A stretch of DNA of 64,000 bases from Phycisphaerae bacterium (lineage in GTDB: Bacteria; Planctomycetota; Phycisphaerae; Sedimentisphaerales; UBA12454): positions 1 through 64,000 of the forward strand of contig JBAZHC010000014.1 in assembly GCA_041652575.1 (NCBI GenBank). Direction: 5' to 3'. Within the stretch, counting starts at the first letter, position 1, and each line of letters opens with the position of its first letter. A program made the position numbers and the translations under genes. Under the pieces are notes generated by a model. It worked only from the letters and a program-made list of their open reading frames with translations. It made no database searches and was not told where the DNA came from. Of this stretch, positions 8,991-17,277 are shown piece by piece.

Positions 8991-10610
8991 ATGGCAAAAC
9001 AAATGATGTTTGATGATGCGGCAAGGGCACAGTTGAAACAGGGACTTGCCAGTCTGGCAAAGGCGGTTAAGGTAACTCTCGGCCCGACAGGTAAAAACGT
9101 CCTGCTGCATAAAAGTTATGGCTCGCCGAAGATTACCAAAGACGGCGTGTCCGTAAGCAAAGAAATAGAACTGCCCGAACCGTTTCAGAATATGGGCGCA
9201 AAAATGGTCAACCAGGCCGCAAGCAAGACAAGCGATGTTGTCGGCGACGGCACCACAACCGCAACAGTTCTGGCTGAAGCGATTTATAACGAAGGGCTGA
9301 AAAATGTAACAGCCGGCGCAAATCCTATGGCTATCAAGCGCGGCATCGATAAAGCCGTACAGGTCGTCGTGGATTTTATCGCTTCGCAGAGCAAAAAAGT
9401 CAAAGGTCATGACGATATCGCCAAGGTCGCCTCGATAAGCGCGAATAACAATAAGGAAGTCGGCGAAATTCTTGCAAAAGCAATGGACAAAGTCGGCAAA
9501 GAGGGCGTTATCGAAATCGAGGACGGCAAAGGGCTCGAAACAGAGCTTGATGTCGTCGAAGGTATGCAGTTCGACCGCGGCTTTATATCGCCTTACTTCA
9601 TAACAAATACCTCAACGATGGAAGCTGTTTTGGAGGATGCTTACATACTGCTGTATGAAAAGAAACTTTCGAGCATTGCGGAAATCGTCCCGCTTCTTGA
9701 AAAAATCGCGCAGGTCGGCGCTCAATTGCTGATAATCGCCGAAGAAGTTGAAGGCGAAGCATTGGCAGCTTTGGTTATAAATAAACTTCAGGGCGTTTTG
9801 AAGGTTTGCGCGGTAAAGGCTCCGGGCTTTGGCGACAGAAGGAAAGCTATGCTGGGCGATATCAGCGTTCTTACCGGCGGCCAGGTACTCACCGAAGACC
9901 TCGGCATAAAACTTGAGAAAGTCGAACTGACCCAGCTCGGCAACGCCAAGAAGATTGTTATCGCAAAGGAAAACACCACGATAATCGAAGGCGCAGGCAC
10001 AAAGAAGGACATTACTGCACGCTGCGAGCAGATACGCAAACAGGCTGAAGCGACAACAAGCGATTACGACCGTGAGAAACTTCAGGAAAGACTTGCGAAA
10101 CTGACCGGCGGCGTAGCGGTAATTAAAGCCGGTGCCCCGACCGAAGCCGAAATGAAGGAAAGAAAAGACCTTCTCGATGACGCACTGCACGCGACAAAAG
10201 CTGCTGCCCAGGAAGGCGTTATCCCTGGCGGCGGTATTATTTATCTGCGGGCCATTGAAAAGGTTCGTCAGGCCGGAACAAAAGCATCGGGCGATGAAAA
10301 AATCGGATTCGATATTATCGCTAATGCCCTGAAATCGCCGACAAAACAAATAGTCGATAACGGCGATGACGACGGCGATGTGATTGTCGAAAAACTGCTC
10401 GAAAAGACCGGCAATACAGGCTATGATGCCAATACAGGCGGGTTTGTCGATATGGTCGAAGCAGGCATTATCGACCCGGCTAAAGTGGCAAGATGTGCTC
10501 TGCAGAATGCGGCTTCAGTTGCCGGTTTGATGCTGACTACCAACGTGCTGATTACTGACCTGAAAGACGATGACAAGGATAAACCTCAAATAGAAGGTTC
10601 GGTAAGATAA
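8991..10610 (+). CDS. groEL: 60-kDa chaperonin GroEL (copy 2, no GGM tail)
   Basis: A second full GroEL of 539 residues, clearly homologous to copy 1 but diverged (LGPTGKNVLLHKSYG, GDGTTTATVLAEAIYNE). The ATP-binding motifs and the YDREKLQERLAKLTGG block are conserved. The C-terminus is DDDKDKPQIEGSVR and lacks the hydrophobic GGM tail that lines the folding chamber. In other bacteria with several chaperonins the tailless or altered-tail paralogs often have specialised clients; whether that holds here is inference. Its ribosome-binding site (CGGAGG) follows a small CCGCC-GAA-GGCGG hairpin at about 8958-8970. Confidence 0.95.
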   Translation: MAKQMMFDDAARAQLKQGLASLAKAVKVTLGPTGKNVLLHKSYGSPKITKDGVSVSKEIELPEPFQNMGAKMVNQAASKTSDVVGDGTTTATVLAEAIYNEGLKNVTAGANPMAIKRGIDKAVQVVVDFIASQSKKVKGHDDIAKVASISANNNKEVGEILAKAMDKVGKEGVIEIEDGKGLETELDVVEGMQFDRGFISPYFITNTSTMEAVLEDAYILLYEKKLSSIAEIVPLLEKIAQVGAQLLIIAEEVEGEALAALVINKLQGVLKVCAVKAPGFGDRRKAMLGDISVLTGGQVLTEDLGIKLEKVELTQLGNAKKIVIAKENTTIIEGAGTKKDITARCEQIRKQAEATTSDYDREKLQERLAKLTGGVAVIKAGAPTEAEMKERKDLLDDALHATKAAAQEGVIPGGGIIYLRAIEKVRQAGTKASGDEKIGFDIIANALKSPTKQIVDNGDDDGDVIVEKLLEKTGNTGYDANTGGFVDMVEAGIIDPAKVARCALQNAASVAGLMLTTNVLITDLKDDDKDKPQIEGSVR

Positions 10611-10641
10611 TTGAAGATTTGACGAAAGCTTTAATCTTCAA
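10611..10641 (+). other. Intercistronic hairpin between groEL2 and dnaJ
   Basis: TTGAAGATT (10611-10619) pairs perfectly with AATCTTCAA (10633-10641). No T-run follows, so termination is unlikely. It may mark an mRNA processing or stability element between the chaperonin and dnaJ parts of the cluster. Confidence 0.4.
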
Positions 10642-10657
10642 TTAACGATTTATAAAG

Positions 10658-11806
10658 ATGGCTAAAAGAGACTACTACGAAGTGTTAGGGATTGATAAAA
10701 CCGCCGGCGCCGACGATATCAAACGTGCGTATCGCAGGCTGGCGATAAAATATCACCCTGATAAAAATCCCGGCGATAAAGACGCCGAGGCCAAGTTTAA
10801 GGAATGCGCCGAGGCTTACGAAGTTTTAAGCGACACTGATAAACGGGCAAGATATGACCAGTACGGCCATGCCGGTCTTCAGGGTTCAGGCGTTCACGAT
10901 TTTTCGAGAATGAATGTCGAGGATATTTTTGGTGCGCTTAATCTCGAAGATATTTTCGGCGATTTATTCGGCGGCGGCAGAAGCGGCAGGAGCCGAAGAA
11001 CTGCTGCGGCAAGAGGGCCGCACAGAGGCTATGACCTTGAAACCGTTGTAGAACTTACGCTAAATGATGTCGCAAGCGGCGTCGAGAAAAGCATCGAGTT
11101 TACACGGCAGGATAATTGCGAAGAGTGCGACGGCTCCGGTTCTGCCAAAGGCAGCAGTCCTTCGAAATGTTCGGTCTGCGGCGGTACAGGACAGGTCGCT
11201 CAGGCCGGTCTTGGCGGTTTCTTCCAGATGGTTTCAACCTGCCCCAAGTGCAAGGGAAACGGTACGATGATTACCAATCCCTGCAAAAAATGCAGGGGCG
11301 GCGGAAAAATACCCAAAAAACGACTTGTTATGGTTAAGATTCCCGCAGGCGTTCACGAAGGTCAGAGCGTAAGGGTTGCAGGTGAAGGCGAACCCGGCTT
11401 CAACGGCGGACCTCGCGGCGATTTATATTGCTATGTAAGGTTAAAAGAGCACCCGTTTTTGCAGCGGGACGGAATCGACCTTATTTCCATTGTGCCGATA
11501 AGCTTCACGCAGGCCGCTCTTGGCGGAATAGTGGAAGTGCCGAGCCTTAACGGAACAAAAGAATTGAAAATCCCGCCTGGCTCTCAGGGCGGCGATATAT
11601 TCAGAATCAGAGGCCAGGGACTGCCGGATATAAGAACAAGACGCAGCGGCGATGAACTCGTTCAGATAATCGTCGAAATACCAAAAAAACTGAACAGCTC
11701 GCAGGAAGAACTGCTAAGAAAATTCGCAGAGACGGAAGATAAAACCGTAATGCCGAAATCGAAGGGTTTCTTCGAAAAACTCAAACAGCATTTCAATAAT
11801 AAGTAA
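10658..11806 (+). CDS. dnaJ: Chaperone protein DnaJ (type I Hsp40)
   Basis: The 382-residue co-chaperone stimulates DnaK ATPase and delivers unfolded clients. The order of domains is canonical: J-domain with HPD (residues 33-35), a glycine-rich linker, then four CxxCxGxG zinc-binding repeats (CEECDGSG, CSVCGGTG, CPKCKGNG, CKKCRGGG) and the two beta-rich C-terminal client-binding domains. It is complete. It lies 47 bp after groEL2 and 5 bp before grpE, so co-transcription with both is likely. No dnaK is present in the window, which is notable because dnaJ and grpE usually travel with it. Confidence 0.96.
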   Translation: MAKRDYYEVLGIDKTAGADDIKRAYRRLAIKYHPDKNPGDKDAEAKFKECAEAYEVLSDTDKRARYDQYGHAGLQGSGVHDFSRMNVEDIFGALNLEDIFGDLFGGGRSGRSRRTAAARGPHRGYDLETVVELTLNDVASGVEKSIEFTRQDNCEECDGSGSAKGSSPSKCSVCGGTGQVAQAGLGGFFQMVSTCPKCKGNGTMITNPCKKCRGGGKIPKKRLVMVKIPAGVHEGQSVRVAGEGEPGFNGGPRGDLYCYVRLKEHPFLQRDGIDLISIVPISFTQAALGGIVEVPSLNGTKELKIPPGSQGGDIFRIRGQGLPDIRTRRSGDELVQIIVEIPKKLNSSQEELLRKFAETEDKTVMPKSKGFFEKLKQHFNNK

Positions 11807-11811
11807 AAATT

Positions 11812-12441
11812 ATGAGTGAAGATACGCCAAAAGAACCTGTTGAACAGCAAAATCAAGAGCAGGAAAAGCATCCTGCCGATAGTGCCGAACATAAAGGTCA
11901 CAAAAAGGACAAACATCATCTCCATGAGCAGATAGACAAACTGCAGGCGGAGAAGGATGAGATTTTTGCGCGTCTTCAGCGGCTCAGCGCCGATTATCTG
12001 AACTATCAGAAACGCTCGGCAAGACAAATTGCCGAATCGATAGGCTACGAAAAAGAAATGATAATAAAATCCCTGCTGCCGGTGCTTGATAATCTTGACC
12101 ATACACTGGCCAATACGGAAAAACTTCAGGATAGCGCCGATTTACTTAAAGGCGTGAAAATCGTTTACGACCAGTTTCTTGCGATACTGAAAGCTCACGG
12201 TATCGAACAGATAAATGCGGTCGGAGAAAAATTCGACCCGGTGTGCCATCAGGCCCTTACGCAGAGAACGGAGCCGGACAAGGAAGATGCGATTGTTCTC
12301 GAAGAATTCAGAAAAGGCTACAGGCTGGCTGATAAAATTATTCGTCCCGCAGTTGTGATAGTAAACAAAAATCCATCTCCCGACCAGCCCCAAACGCAAG
12401 AGCCGCCAGTTGATGATGCGGGCAATGAAAACGGAGATTGA
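11812..12441 (+). CDS. grpE: Nucleotide exchange factor GrpE
   Basis: A 209-residue GrpE that releases ADP from DnaK. It has a charged, low-complexity N-terminus (residues 1-40), a long coiled-coil region, then the beta-domain with GVKIVYDQFLAILKAHGIEQI and EKFDPVCHQAL, and the characteristic GYRLADKIIRPAVVIV near residue 165. The C-terminal tail is acidic. It is 5 bp from dnaJ and 3 bp from the next gene, consistent with one operon. The ATG has little upstream Shine-Dalgarno sequence and may rely on coupling to dnaJ. Confidence 0.95.
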   Translation: MSEDTPKEPVEQQNQEQEKHPADSAEHKGHKKDKHHLHEQIDKLQAEKDEIFARLQRLSADYLNYQKRSARQIAESIGYEKEMIIKSLLPVLDNLDHTLANTEKLQDSADLLKGVKIVYDQFLAILKAHGIEQINAVGEKFDPVCHQALTQRTEPDKEDAIVLEEFRKGYRLADKIIRPAVVIVNKNPSPDQPQTQEPPVDDAGNENGD

Positions 12442-12444
12442 GCT

Positions 12445-12768
12445 GTGCCGACCTACGAATACCAGTGTGAAAAATGCGGCCACAAGCTTGAAAAATTTCA
12501 GTCGATGACCGCTCCTGTTTTGCGAAAATGCCCCAAATGCGGCAAATCATCGCTGAAAAGGCTCATAGGCGCAGGTGCCGGTGTGATTTTCAAAGGCTCA
12601 GGATTCTATCAGACCGATTACCCAAGCGATTCTTACAAACAATCTGTTAAAAAAGAATCCGACTCCGGAAGTAAAAAAGAGGAAAAAAAGGATTCAAAAC
12701 CGGAAGTGAAAACTCCGCCTTCTCCTGAAAAATCAACCCCAAAGAAAAAAGACAAAAAACCCGCCTGA
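12445..12768 (+). CDS. FmdB-family zinc ribbon protein
   Basis: A 107-residue protein starting from GTG. The first 70 residues form the FmdB-type regulatory zinc ribbon: PTYEYQCEKCGH ... RKCPKCGKSSLKRL, followed by GFYQTDY. The remainder is a lysine/serine/proline-rich tail likely to be disordered. The family was named from formamidase operons but is found in many contexts with no settled role. It starts 3 bp after the grpE stop and is probably translated by coupling, making it the last gene of the chaperone cluster. Confidence 0.85.
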   Translation: MPTYEYQCEKCGHKLEKFQSMTAPVLRKCPKCGKSSLKRLIGAGAGVIFKGSGFYQTDYPSDSYKQSVKKESDSGSKKEEKKDSKPEVKTPPSPEKSTPKKKDKKPA

Positions 12769-12799
12769 TTGTTTTATGCCTGAAAGGGCACAGAGGCTG

Positions 12800-13822
12800 T
12801 TATTTTCCTATAACTAATATTGTCAAAGTTGCCTTGCCCGATGAGCTGTCGGATTTTGGCTGCTCAGCTTTTTCAGTGGAAGTAAGCACAGGTTTATCCG
12901 GCACTAAAAGGTCTGAATCGGCATCCTGCTGAGCAAAATATTTCTGTAAAACATCCGGCGCCATAACGTTGTTTATCATGGCCATATCGTTTGCCATGCG
13001 TATTCTCTGGTTGTAATTGTCGGCTTTGCAGATTTCCATGGTCTGCTGAGCGGTTATATTTTTTACGGTAATATATTTTCCCGCCTGTTCGGTGCCTATT
13101 TCAAATTTGGTCTCGGTACATTTGGGCCAGATAAAACTTAATTCCTGGGCCAGGTTCGCAAGCGAATCCATACTGCAGTTCAAAACATATCTTACGGAAT
13201 CTGTCTTTCTGTCAACCGCCGTAGTTTTTTCGAAAAGTCCGGTATTCATCAGTGCCTTACCGATAAGCCAGTCGGTTTCGACAGGGCTGTCTGTAAAAAG
13301 CGTAAGCTTTGCGACCATAGGAATAGTCGATGTTTTCGGCAGCGGCACAGGAACGGCCTCATCCTGCGGCGATTTCACATCGGGAAACGGTCTTTCATAC
13401 AGTACCTGCGGCTTTTGTTTTCTGCCCATGGCGCTGCTGACAAGTTTATCTCTGCTGGACTTTGGCACGAAGATATCGAATACGATAACAGAAAGCACCG
13501 CCATAAGCACAATTATCGCTGCGGCGGTTACGAATCGTCTTAAAATCAGGTGACGCAGGCCTGCTTTATGGTGATACACGCCTGTGTCGGCAAGCAGTGC
13601 CTCTCTTTCGAGGCGTCGGGAGACGCTTTCGCTAAACCCTTCCGGTGCTGCCGCCGGAAGCATAGAACCCATCAGTTTTTTATAACGATTCAGCGAGTCG
13701 AAAAGCTGACGGGCCTTGGGGTCATTGTCAATGAGCCGTCTGACCTCGTTGCTCTTCCGCTCGTCGAGTTCGCCGTCGATATAACTGTTAAGAAGTTCTT
13801 CGACTAATTCAATATCTTTCAT
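12800..13822 (-). CDS. Membrane-anchored anti-sigma factor (predicted)
   Basis: A 340-residue single-pass membrane protein. Its first 60 residues resemble the anti-sigma N-terminus (LLNSYIDGELDERKSNEVRRLIDNDPKARQLF). The His-Cys-Cys zinc signature of ZAS anti-sigma factors is missing. A hydrophobic segment at about residues 93-116 separates this cytoplasmic part from a large extracytoplasmic domain that I do not recognise. It overlaps the preceding ECF sigma gene by 4 bp (ATGA), the standard arrangement for a sigma factor and its antagonist, and that context carries most of the assignment. The inducing signal cannot be read from the sequence. Confidence 0.75.
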   Translation of the reverse strand: MKDIELVEELLNSYIDGELDERKSNEVRRLIDNDPKARQLFDSLNRYKKLMGSMLPAAAPEGFSESVSRRLEREALLADTGVYHHKAGLRHLILRRFVTAAAIIVLMAVLSVIVFDIFVPKSSRDKLVSSAMGRKQKPQVLYERPFPDVKSPQDEAVPVPLPKTSTIPMVAKLTLFTDSPVETDWLIGKALMNTGLFEKTTAVDRKTDSVRYVLNCSMDSLANLAQELSFIWPKCTETKFEIGTEQAGKYITVKNITAQQTMEICKADNYNQRIRMANDMAMINNVMAPDVLQKYFAQQDADSDLLVPDKPVLTSTEKAEQPKSDSSSGKATLTILVIGK

Positions 13823-14442
13823 TGTACTGCCGCCTCGAGAATTTCCCTGAGGTTTTTTCTGCCTCTGGCAATTCTGCTTTTTACTGTTCCAATTTCTATT
13901 TCCAGTGTTTCGGCAATTTCATTATAACTCATCTGTTCGATATCCCGCAGCACAACCACGGCTCTCTGCTGCGGCTCAAGTTTTTCAAGAGCCTTTAAAA
14001 TCAGGCCGCTCACTTCTTTTTTCGACGCCAGTTCCGAAGGTTCCACGGTTTTTTTATCCAGCAGATAATCCTTCATCTGCCGGTTGCTGTCTTCATCTGT
14101 TTCATTGCTAAGCGACTGAAAACTCACTCTTGAGTTTTTTTTGCAGAAGTTCAGCGTCAAATTTACCGCTATCCTGAAGAGCCAGGTGTAAAAACTGCTT
14201 TCACCCTTGAAATCCTTCAGGCCACCGATAGCCTTTACGAAAGTATCCTGTGCAAGCTCCGCGGCATCGGCGTCATTTCCGCACATCTTCAATATGGTGT
14301 TGTAAATCCTGTCCTGATACTTAAGTATCAGTTTCTCGACAGAAGCCATATTTCCGGCCCTGGCCTGAGAAACAAGAGATGCCTCATCAATGCTTATATT
14401 GCCGCCGGTAACCTTTAGTTGTTCCTGTATAAATTTGACCAT
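13819..14442 (-). CDS. ECF (RpoE-like) RNA polymerase sigma factor
   Basis: The 207-residue protein has sigma region 2 (YQDRIYNTILKMCGN...AAELAQDTFVKAIGGLKDF...FYTWLFRIAVNLTLNF) and region 4 (KLEPQQRAVVVLRDIEQMSYNEIAETLEIEIGTVKSRIARGRKNLRE) with a long acidic linker between. It lacks regions 1 and 3, as expected for extracytoplasmic-function sigma factors. It recruits RNA polymerase to a stress regulon and is presumably held inactive by the membrane protein encoded directly downstream. The start is an ATG; an alternative further in is possible because the first 25 residues are not conserved. Confidence 0.9.
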   Translation of the reverse strand: MVKFIQEQLKVTGGNISIDEASLVSQARAGNMASVEKLILKYQDRIYNTILKMCGNDADAAELAQDTFVKAIGGLKDFKGESSFYTWLFRIAVNLTLNFCKKNSRVSFQSLSNETDEDSNRQMKDYLLDKKTVEPSELASKKEVSGLILKALEKLEPQQRAVVVLRDIEQMSYNEIAETLEIEIGTVKSRIARGRKNLREILEAAVQ

Positions 14443-14559
14443 CGCAGACCCGAAAAGTTCCTTCTTTTTATAAAAATAATGCAGAAATTTCGCTAACTAT
14501 AATGACATAATAAGGTTACATATGCAAGTATGTTATTAGAACGGTTACGAGAAAAAGAC

Positions 14560-14573
14560 ACAGGTTGCCCTGT
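14560..14573 (-). terminator. Weak terminator candidate after clpX
   Basis: Read on the minus strand, ACAGG-GCAA-CCTGT is followed by GTCTTTTT 14-27 bases past the clpX stop. The stem is only 5 bp, so this is tentative. Confidence 0.35.
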
Positions 14574-14586
14574 ATTGTGCAAGTAC

Positions 14587-15858
14587 TTACGCCGATTCCT
14601 TTCTCGCCGTTTTTGCAGAGTCGAACAGGTCGGCTTTGCCGTCAACAACATCCTTTGTAACAACGTATTTTCCCGGCTTTGGTTCTTCCGGCAGCCGGTA
14701 CATCAGGTCTATCATCAGCTCCTCTGTCAATGCTCTCAGCGCCCTTGCGCCGGTATCACGTTTCATTGCTTTGCGGGCCATCATCCGTAAAGCGTCGTCT
14801 GTAAACTCAAGTTCAGCCTGTTCGAGTTTAAAAAATTCCTTGTACTGTTTTATGAGGGCGTTTTTAGGCTTTGTCAGAATATCGACAAGCGCAGCCTCAT
14901 TGAGCGATTCGAGAGCGGTAATTACCGGCACTCTGCCTACGAACTCGGGAATCATTCCGTACTCGATAATATCTTCCGGCACGACCTGTTCGAGTATATT
15001 GGAGTATTCGGCCCTGGAGTCCTGTGTCTTTTGTTTTTCGGAACCAAAGCCTATCATTTTTCTGCCGAGCCGTTTTTTGATAATATTTTCCAGTCCTGTA
15101 AACGTTCCGCCGCATATAAAAAGAATGTGTGTCGTATCAAGCTGGATATATTGCTGTTCGGGATGCTTTCTGCCGCCCTGGGGCGGAATATTTGCGATGG
15201 TGCCTTCGAGCATCTTTAAAAGGGCCTGCTGAACGCCTTCGCCCGATACGTCGCGGGTGATGGAAACATTCTGGCTGGTCTTTCCGATTTTGTCTATTTC
15301 GTCGATATAAACTATGCCGCGCTGAGCGGATTCGAGGTCGTAATCGGCGCTCTGCAGCAGTCTCAGCAGAAAATTCTCCACGTCCTCGCCGACATATCCG
15401 GCTTCGGTAACCGTTGTAGCGTCGCAGATTGCGAAGGGCACATTAAGCTCTCTTGCCAGAGTCTTTGCAAGCAGGGTCTTTCCCGAACCTGTCGGACCGA
15501 CCAGCAGGACATTCGATTTGTCGATTTCGACTTCGTTTGATTCTCTGTCGGTATGAACGAGCCTTTTGTAATGGTTATGGACGGCGACGGATAGAATTTT
15601 TTTCGTTTTTTCCTGACCGATGACATACTGGTCGAGAAATTCTTTTATCTGCCTTGGTTTCGGCACCTCTTCGAGCAGAAAACCGGACGGCCTCAGACGC
15701 CTTTTTTCCTGCCTGACGATGTTATAACAAAGCTCAACGCATTCCGGGCATATATAGACGCCGCCGGGTCCTTCCACGAAGGCGTCAACCTGTTTTTTGC
15801 TTCTGCCGCAAAAACTGCACGTTTCCTTGTTTTTTGGAGTATCTGTTCCTTTTGCCAT
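14587..15858 (-). CDS. clpX: ATP-dependent Clp protease ATP-binding subunit ClpX
   Basis: A 423-residue AAA+ unfoldase that feeds substrates to ClpP. The N-terminal zinc-binding domain (CSFCGRS...CPECVELC, residues about 13-42) is followed by Walker A GPTGSGKT, Walker B VYIDEIDK, the pore-loop region AGYVGEDVENFLLRL, sensor RFIPEFVGR-like EFVGRVPVI, and the C-terminal small domain ending in the arginine-rich GARALRALTEELMIDLMY. Length is normal. A TTG codon directly before the ATG could extend it by one residue; I use the ATG. clpP and tig, frequent neighbours, are not adjacent here. Confidence 0.96.
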   Translation of the reverse strand: MAKGTDTPKNKETCSFCGRSKKQVDAFVEGPGGVYICPECVELCYNIVRQEKRRLRPSGFLLEEVPKPRQIKEFLDQYVIGQEKTKKILSVAVHNHYKRLVHTDRESNEVEIDKSNVLLVGPTGSGKTLLAKTLARELNVPFAICDATTVTEAGYVGEDVENFLLRLLQSADYDLESAQRGIVYIDEIDKIGKTSQNVSITRDVSGEGVQQALLKMLEGTIANIPPQGGRKHPEQQYIQLDTTHILFICGGTFTGLENIIKKRLGRKMIGFGSEKQKTQDSRAEYSNILEQVVPEDIIEYGMIPEFVGRVPVITALESLNEAALVDILTKPKNALIKQYKEFFKLEQAELEFTDDALRMMARKAMKRDTGARALRALTEELMIDLMYRLPEEPKPGKYVVTKDVVDGKADLFDSAKTARKESA

Positions 15859-15992
15859 CAAATCACCATACTTTCTATAAACTGCCTTATTTTAGCAGAT
15901 TAACAGGTATTATACAAGCATAGACAGGAAAATGGAATTTTGTATTTTGCCGATTTGGCTCATAGAACTGGCGATTCATCCGAACAAAATCC

Positions 15993-16538
15993 CTATACCA
16001 ATTCATAGCCTGCGTGGAAGGCGCTTTCGTTGATGTAATACAGCCCCTTTTTGCCCTTGTAAAACGCACGTTTCATCCCGTTTACAACCGAGGCCGGCTC
16101 GAGAATGTGGGTCTTTTTTATCATCGCTCCGAGCAATATAATGTTGGCCACCTTGATATTGCCCATTCTTATCGCGAAATTGGTCGCGTCAACGCCGACA
16201 ATCTCATGGCTGGTTTTCGCAACCTTGCCCATATCAATCAGCGATGAATTTACAATCACCGGCGAGCCCGGCTGGATAGTATCTATATATTTTATGAACG
16301 ATGGGGCGTTCATAATTATCGCGAGATTAGGATTTTCGATAATGGGCGAATCAATCTCATGGTCTGAAATGGAGATAAGAGCTTTGGCCGTTCCGCCGCG
16401 AACTTCGGCGCCGTAAGAAGCCATCGCGCAGACATTTTTGCCGGCATCGATACAGGCGTAAGCAAGTACATTACCGACCAGAATAACACCCTGACCGCCA
16501 AATCCCGCTATTAACATATTAATTTCGGTATTTGCCAT
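15993..16538 (-). CDS. vorC: 2-oxoacid:ferredoxin oxidoreductase, gamma subunit (VorC-like)
   Basis: This 181-residue subunit carries the pyruvate/2-oxoacid:ferredoxin oxidoreductase gamma-domain signature: MLIAGFGGQGVILVGNVLAYACIDAGK at the start and GAEVRGGTAKALISISDHEI in the middle. It contributes to the heteromeric enzyme that decarboxylates a 2-oxoacid to its acyl-CoA with reduction of ferredoxin. It is the last gene of the four-gene operon, starting 1 bp after the beta-subunit stop. The symbol reflects the VOR-like alpha subunit; a 2-oxoglutarate-specific (Kor) assignment cannot be excluded. Confidence 0.85.
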   Translation of the reverse strand: MANTEINMLIAGFGGQGVILVGNVLAYACIDAGKNVCAMASYGAEVRGGTAKALISISDHEIDSPIIENPNLAIIMNAPSFIKYIDTIQPGSPVIVNSSLIDMGKVAKTSHEIVGVDATNFAIRMGNIKVANIILLGAMIKKTHILEPASVVNGMKRAFYKGKKGLYYINESAFHAGYELV

Positions 16539-16539
16539 G

Positions 16540-17277
16540 CTATTCCACGTTCTTATAAACTCCCAGCGGGAAGTAGTTGATCATTTGCTCTTCGATAAAC
16601 TGGATGGCCTCGACCGGCGAAACTTTCCAGCCGACAGGGCACATCGAAAGTATTTCGACCATTGAAAAACCTATGCCGTTGAGCTGGTTCTGAAATACTT
16701 TTCTTATCGCGGCCTTTGTCTTGTTTATATTTCTAACGGAATTTATGCTTGTTCGTTCGAGATACTTGGTCTCTTCGAGCGTCGCGAGCAGTTCGCATAC
16801 TCTTATCGGTTTGCCCATTCCCTTAATCGTTCTGCCGGAAGGGCTGGTAGTGGTTTTTTGCCCGATGAGCGTCGTCGGCGCCATTTGTCCGCCTGTCATT
16901 CCATAGGTGGCGTTATTAACGAATATAACCGACATATTTTCGCCGCGGTTGGCCGCGTGTATTATCTCTGCCATGCCGATAGCGGCCAAATCGCCGTCTC
17001 CCTGATAAATCAGAACGAATTTATCGGGATGCACACGTTTTATAGCTGTTCCGACGGCAGGGGCTCTGCCGTGCGCACATTCTACAACATCGCAGAAAAT
17101 ATAATCGTACAGCACAACCGCGCAGCCGACAGGGGCGGTGAGAATCATCTTTTCTCTTATGCCGAGTTCGTCGATAGCTTCGCCGATGAGCCGAAGTATA
17201 ATTCCGTGTCCGCATCCGGGGCAGTACTTGGTGGACTCCGTCGTAATCGATTTTGGCTGTGCTTTTATTATATTCAT
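16540..17277 (-). CDS. vorA: 2-oxoacid:ferredoxin oxidoreductase, beta (thiamine diphosphate) subunit
   Basis: The 245-residue beta subunit binds thiamine diphosphate. It opens with YCPGCGHGIILRLIGEAIDELGI and has the TPP/Mg motif GDGDLAAIGMAEIIHAANRG near residue 95, followed by NNATYGMTGGQMAPTT. The gene overlaps the alpha subunit by 4 bp (ATGA) and is followed at once by the gamma subunit, implying equal expression. Length is close to other archaeal and bacterial Kor/Vor beta subunits. An anaerobic carbon metabolism based on ferredoxin is implied. Confidence 0.9.
   Translation of the reverse strand: MNIIKAQPKSITTESTKYCPGCGHGIILRLIGEAIDELGIREKMILTAPVGCAVVLYDYIFCDVVECAHGRAPAVGTAIKRVHPDKFVLIYQGDGDLAAIGMAEIIHAANRGENMSVIFVNNATYGMTGGQMAPTTLIGQKTTTSPSGRTIKGMGKPIRVCELLATLEETKYLERTSINSVRNINKTKAAIRKVFQNQLNGIGFSMVEILSMCPVGWKVSPVEAIQFIEEQMINYFPLGVYKNVE

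Noticed and set aside
8637..9410. 257-codon minus-strand ORF across groES and groEL2
   Set aside because: Antisense shadow of two highly conserved genes; no family resemblance.
9612..10349. 245-codon minus-strand ORF across groEL2
   Set aside because: Antisense shadow of a chaperonin gene with no recognisable domain.
12800..14442. Zinc-binding ZAS anti-sigma motif
   Set aside because: Looked for H-x3-C-x2-C in the anti-sigma candidate and did not find it. The assignment rests on context and the N-terminal pattern only.
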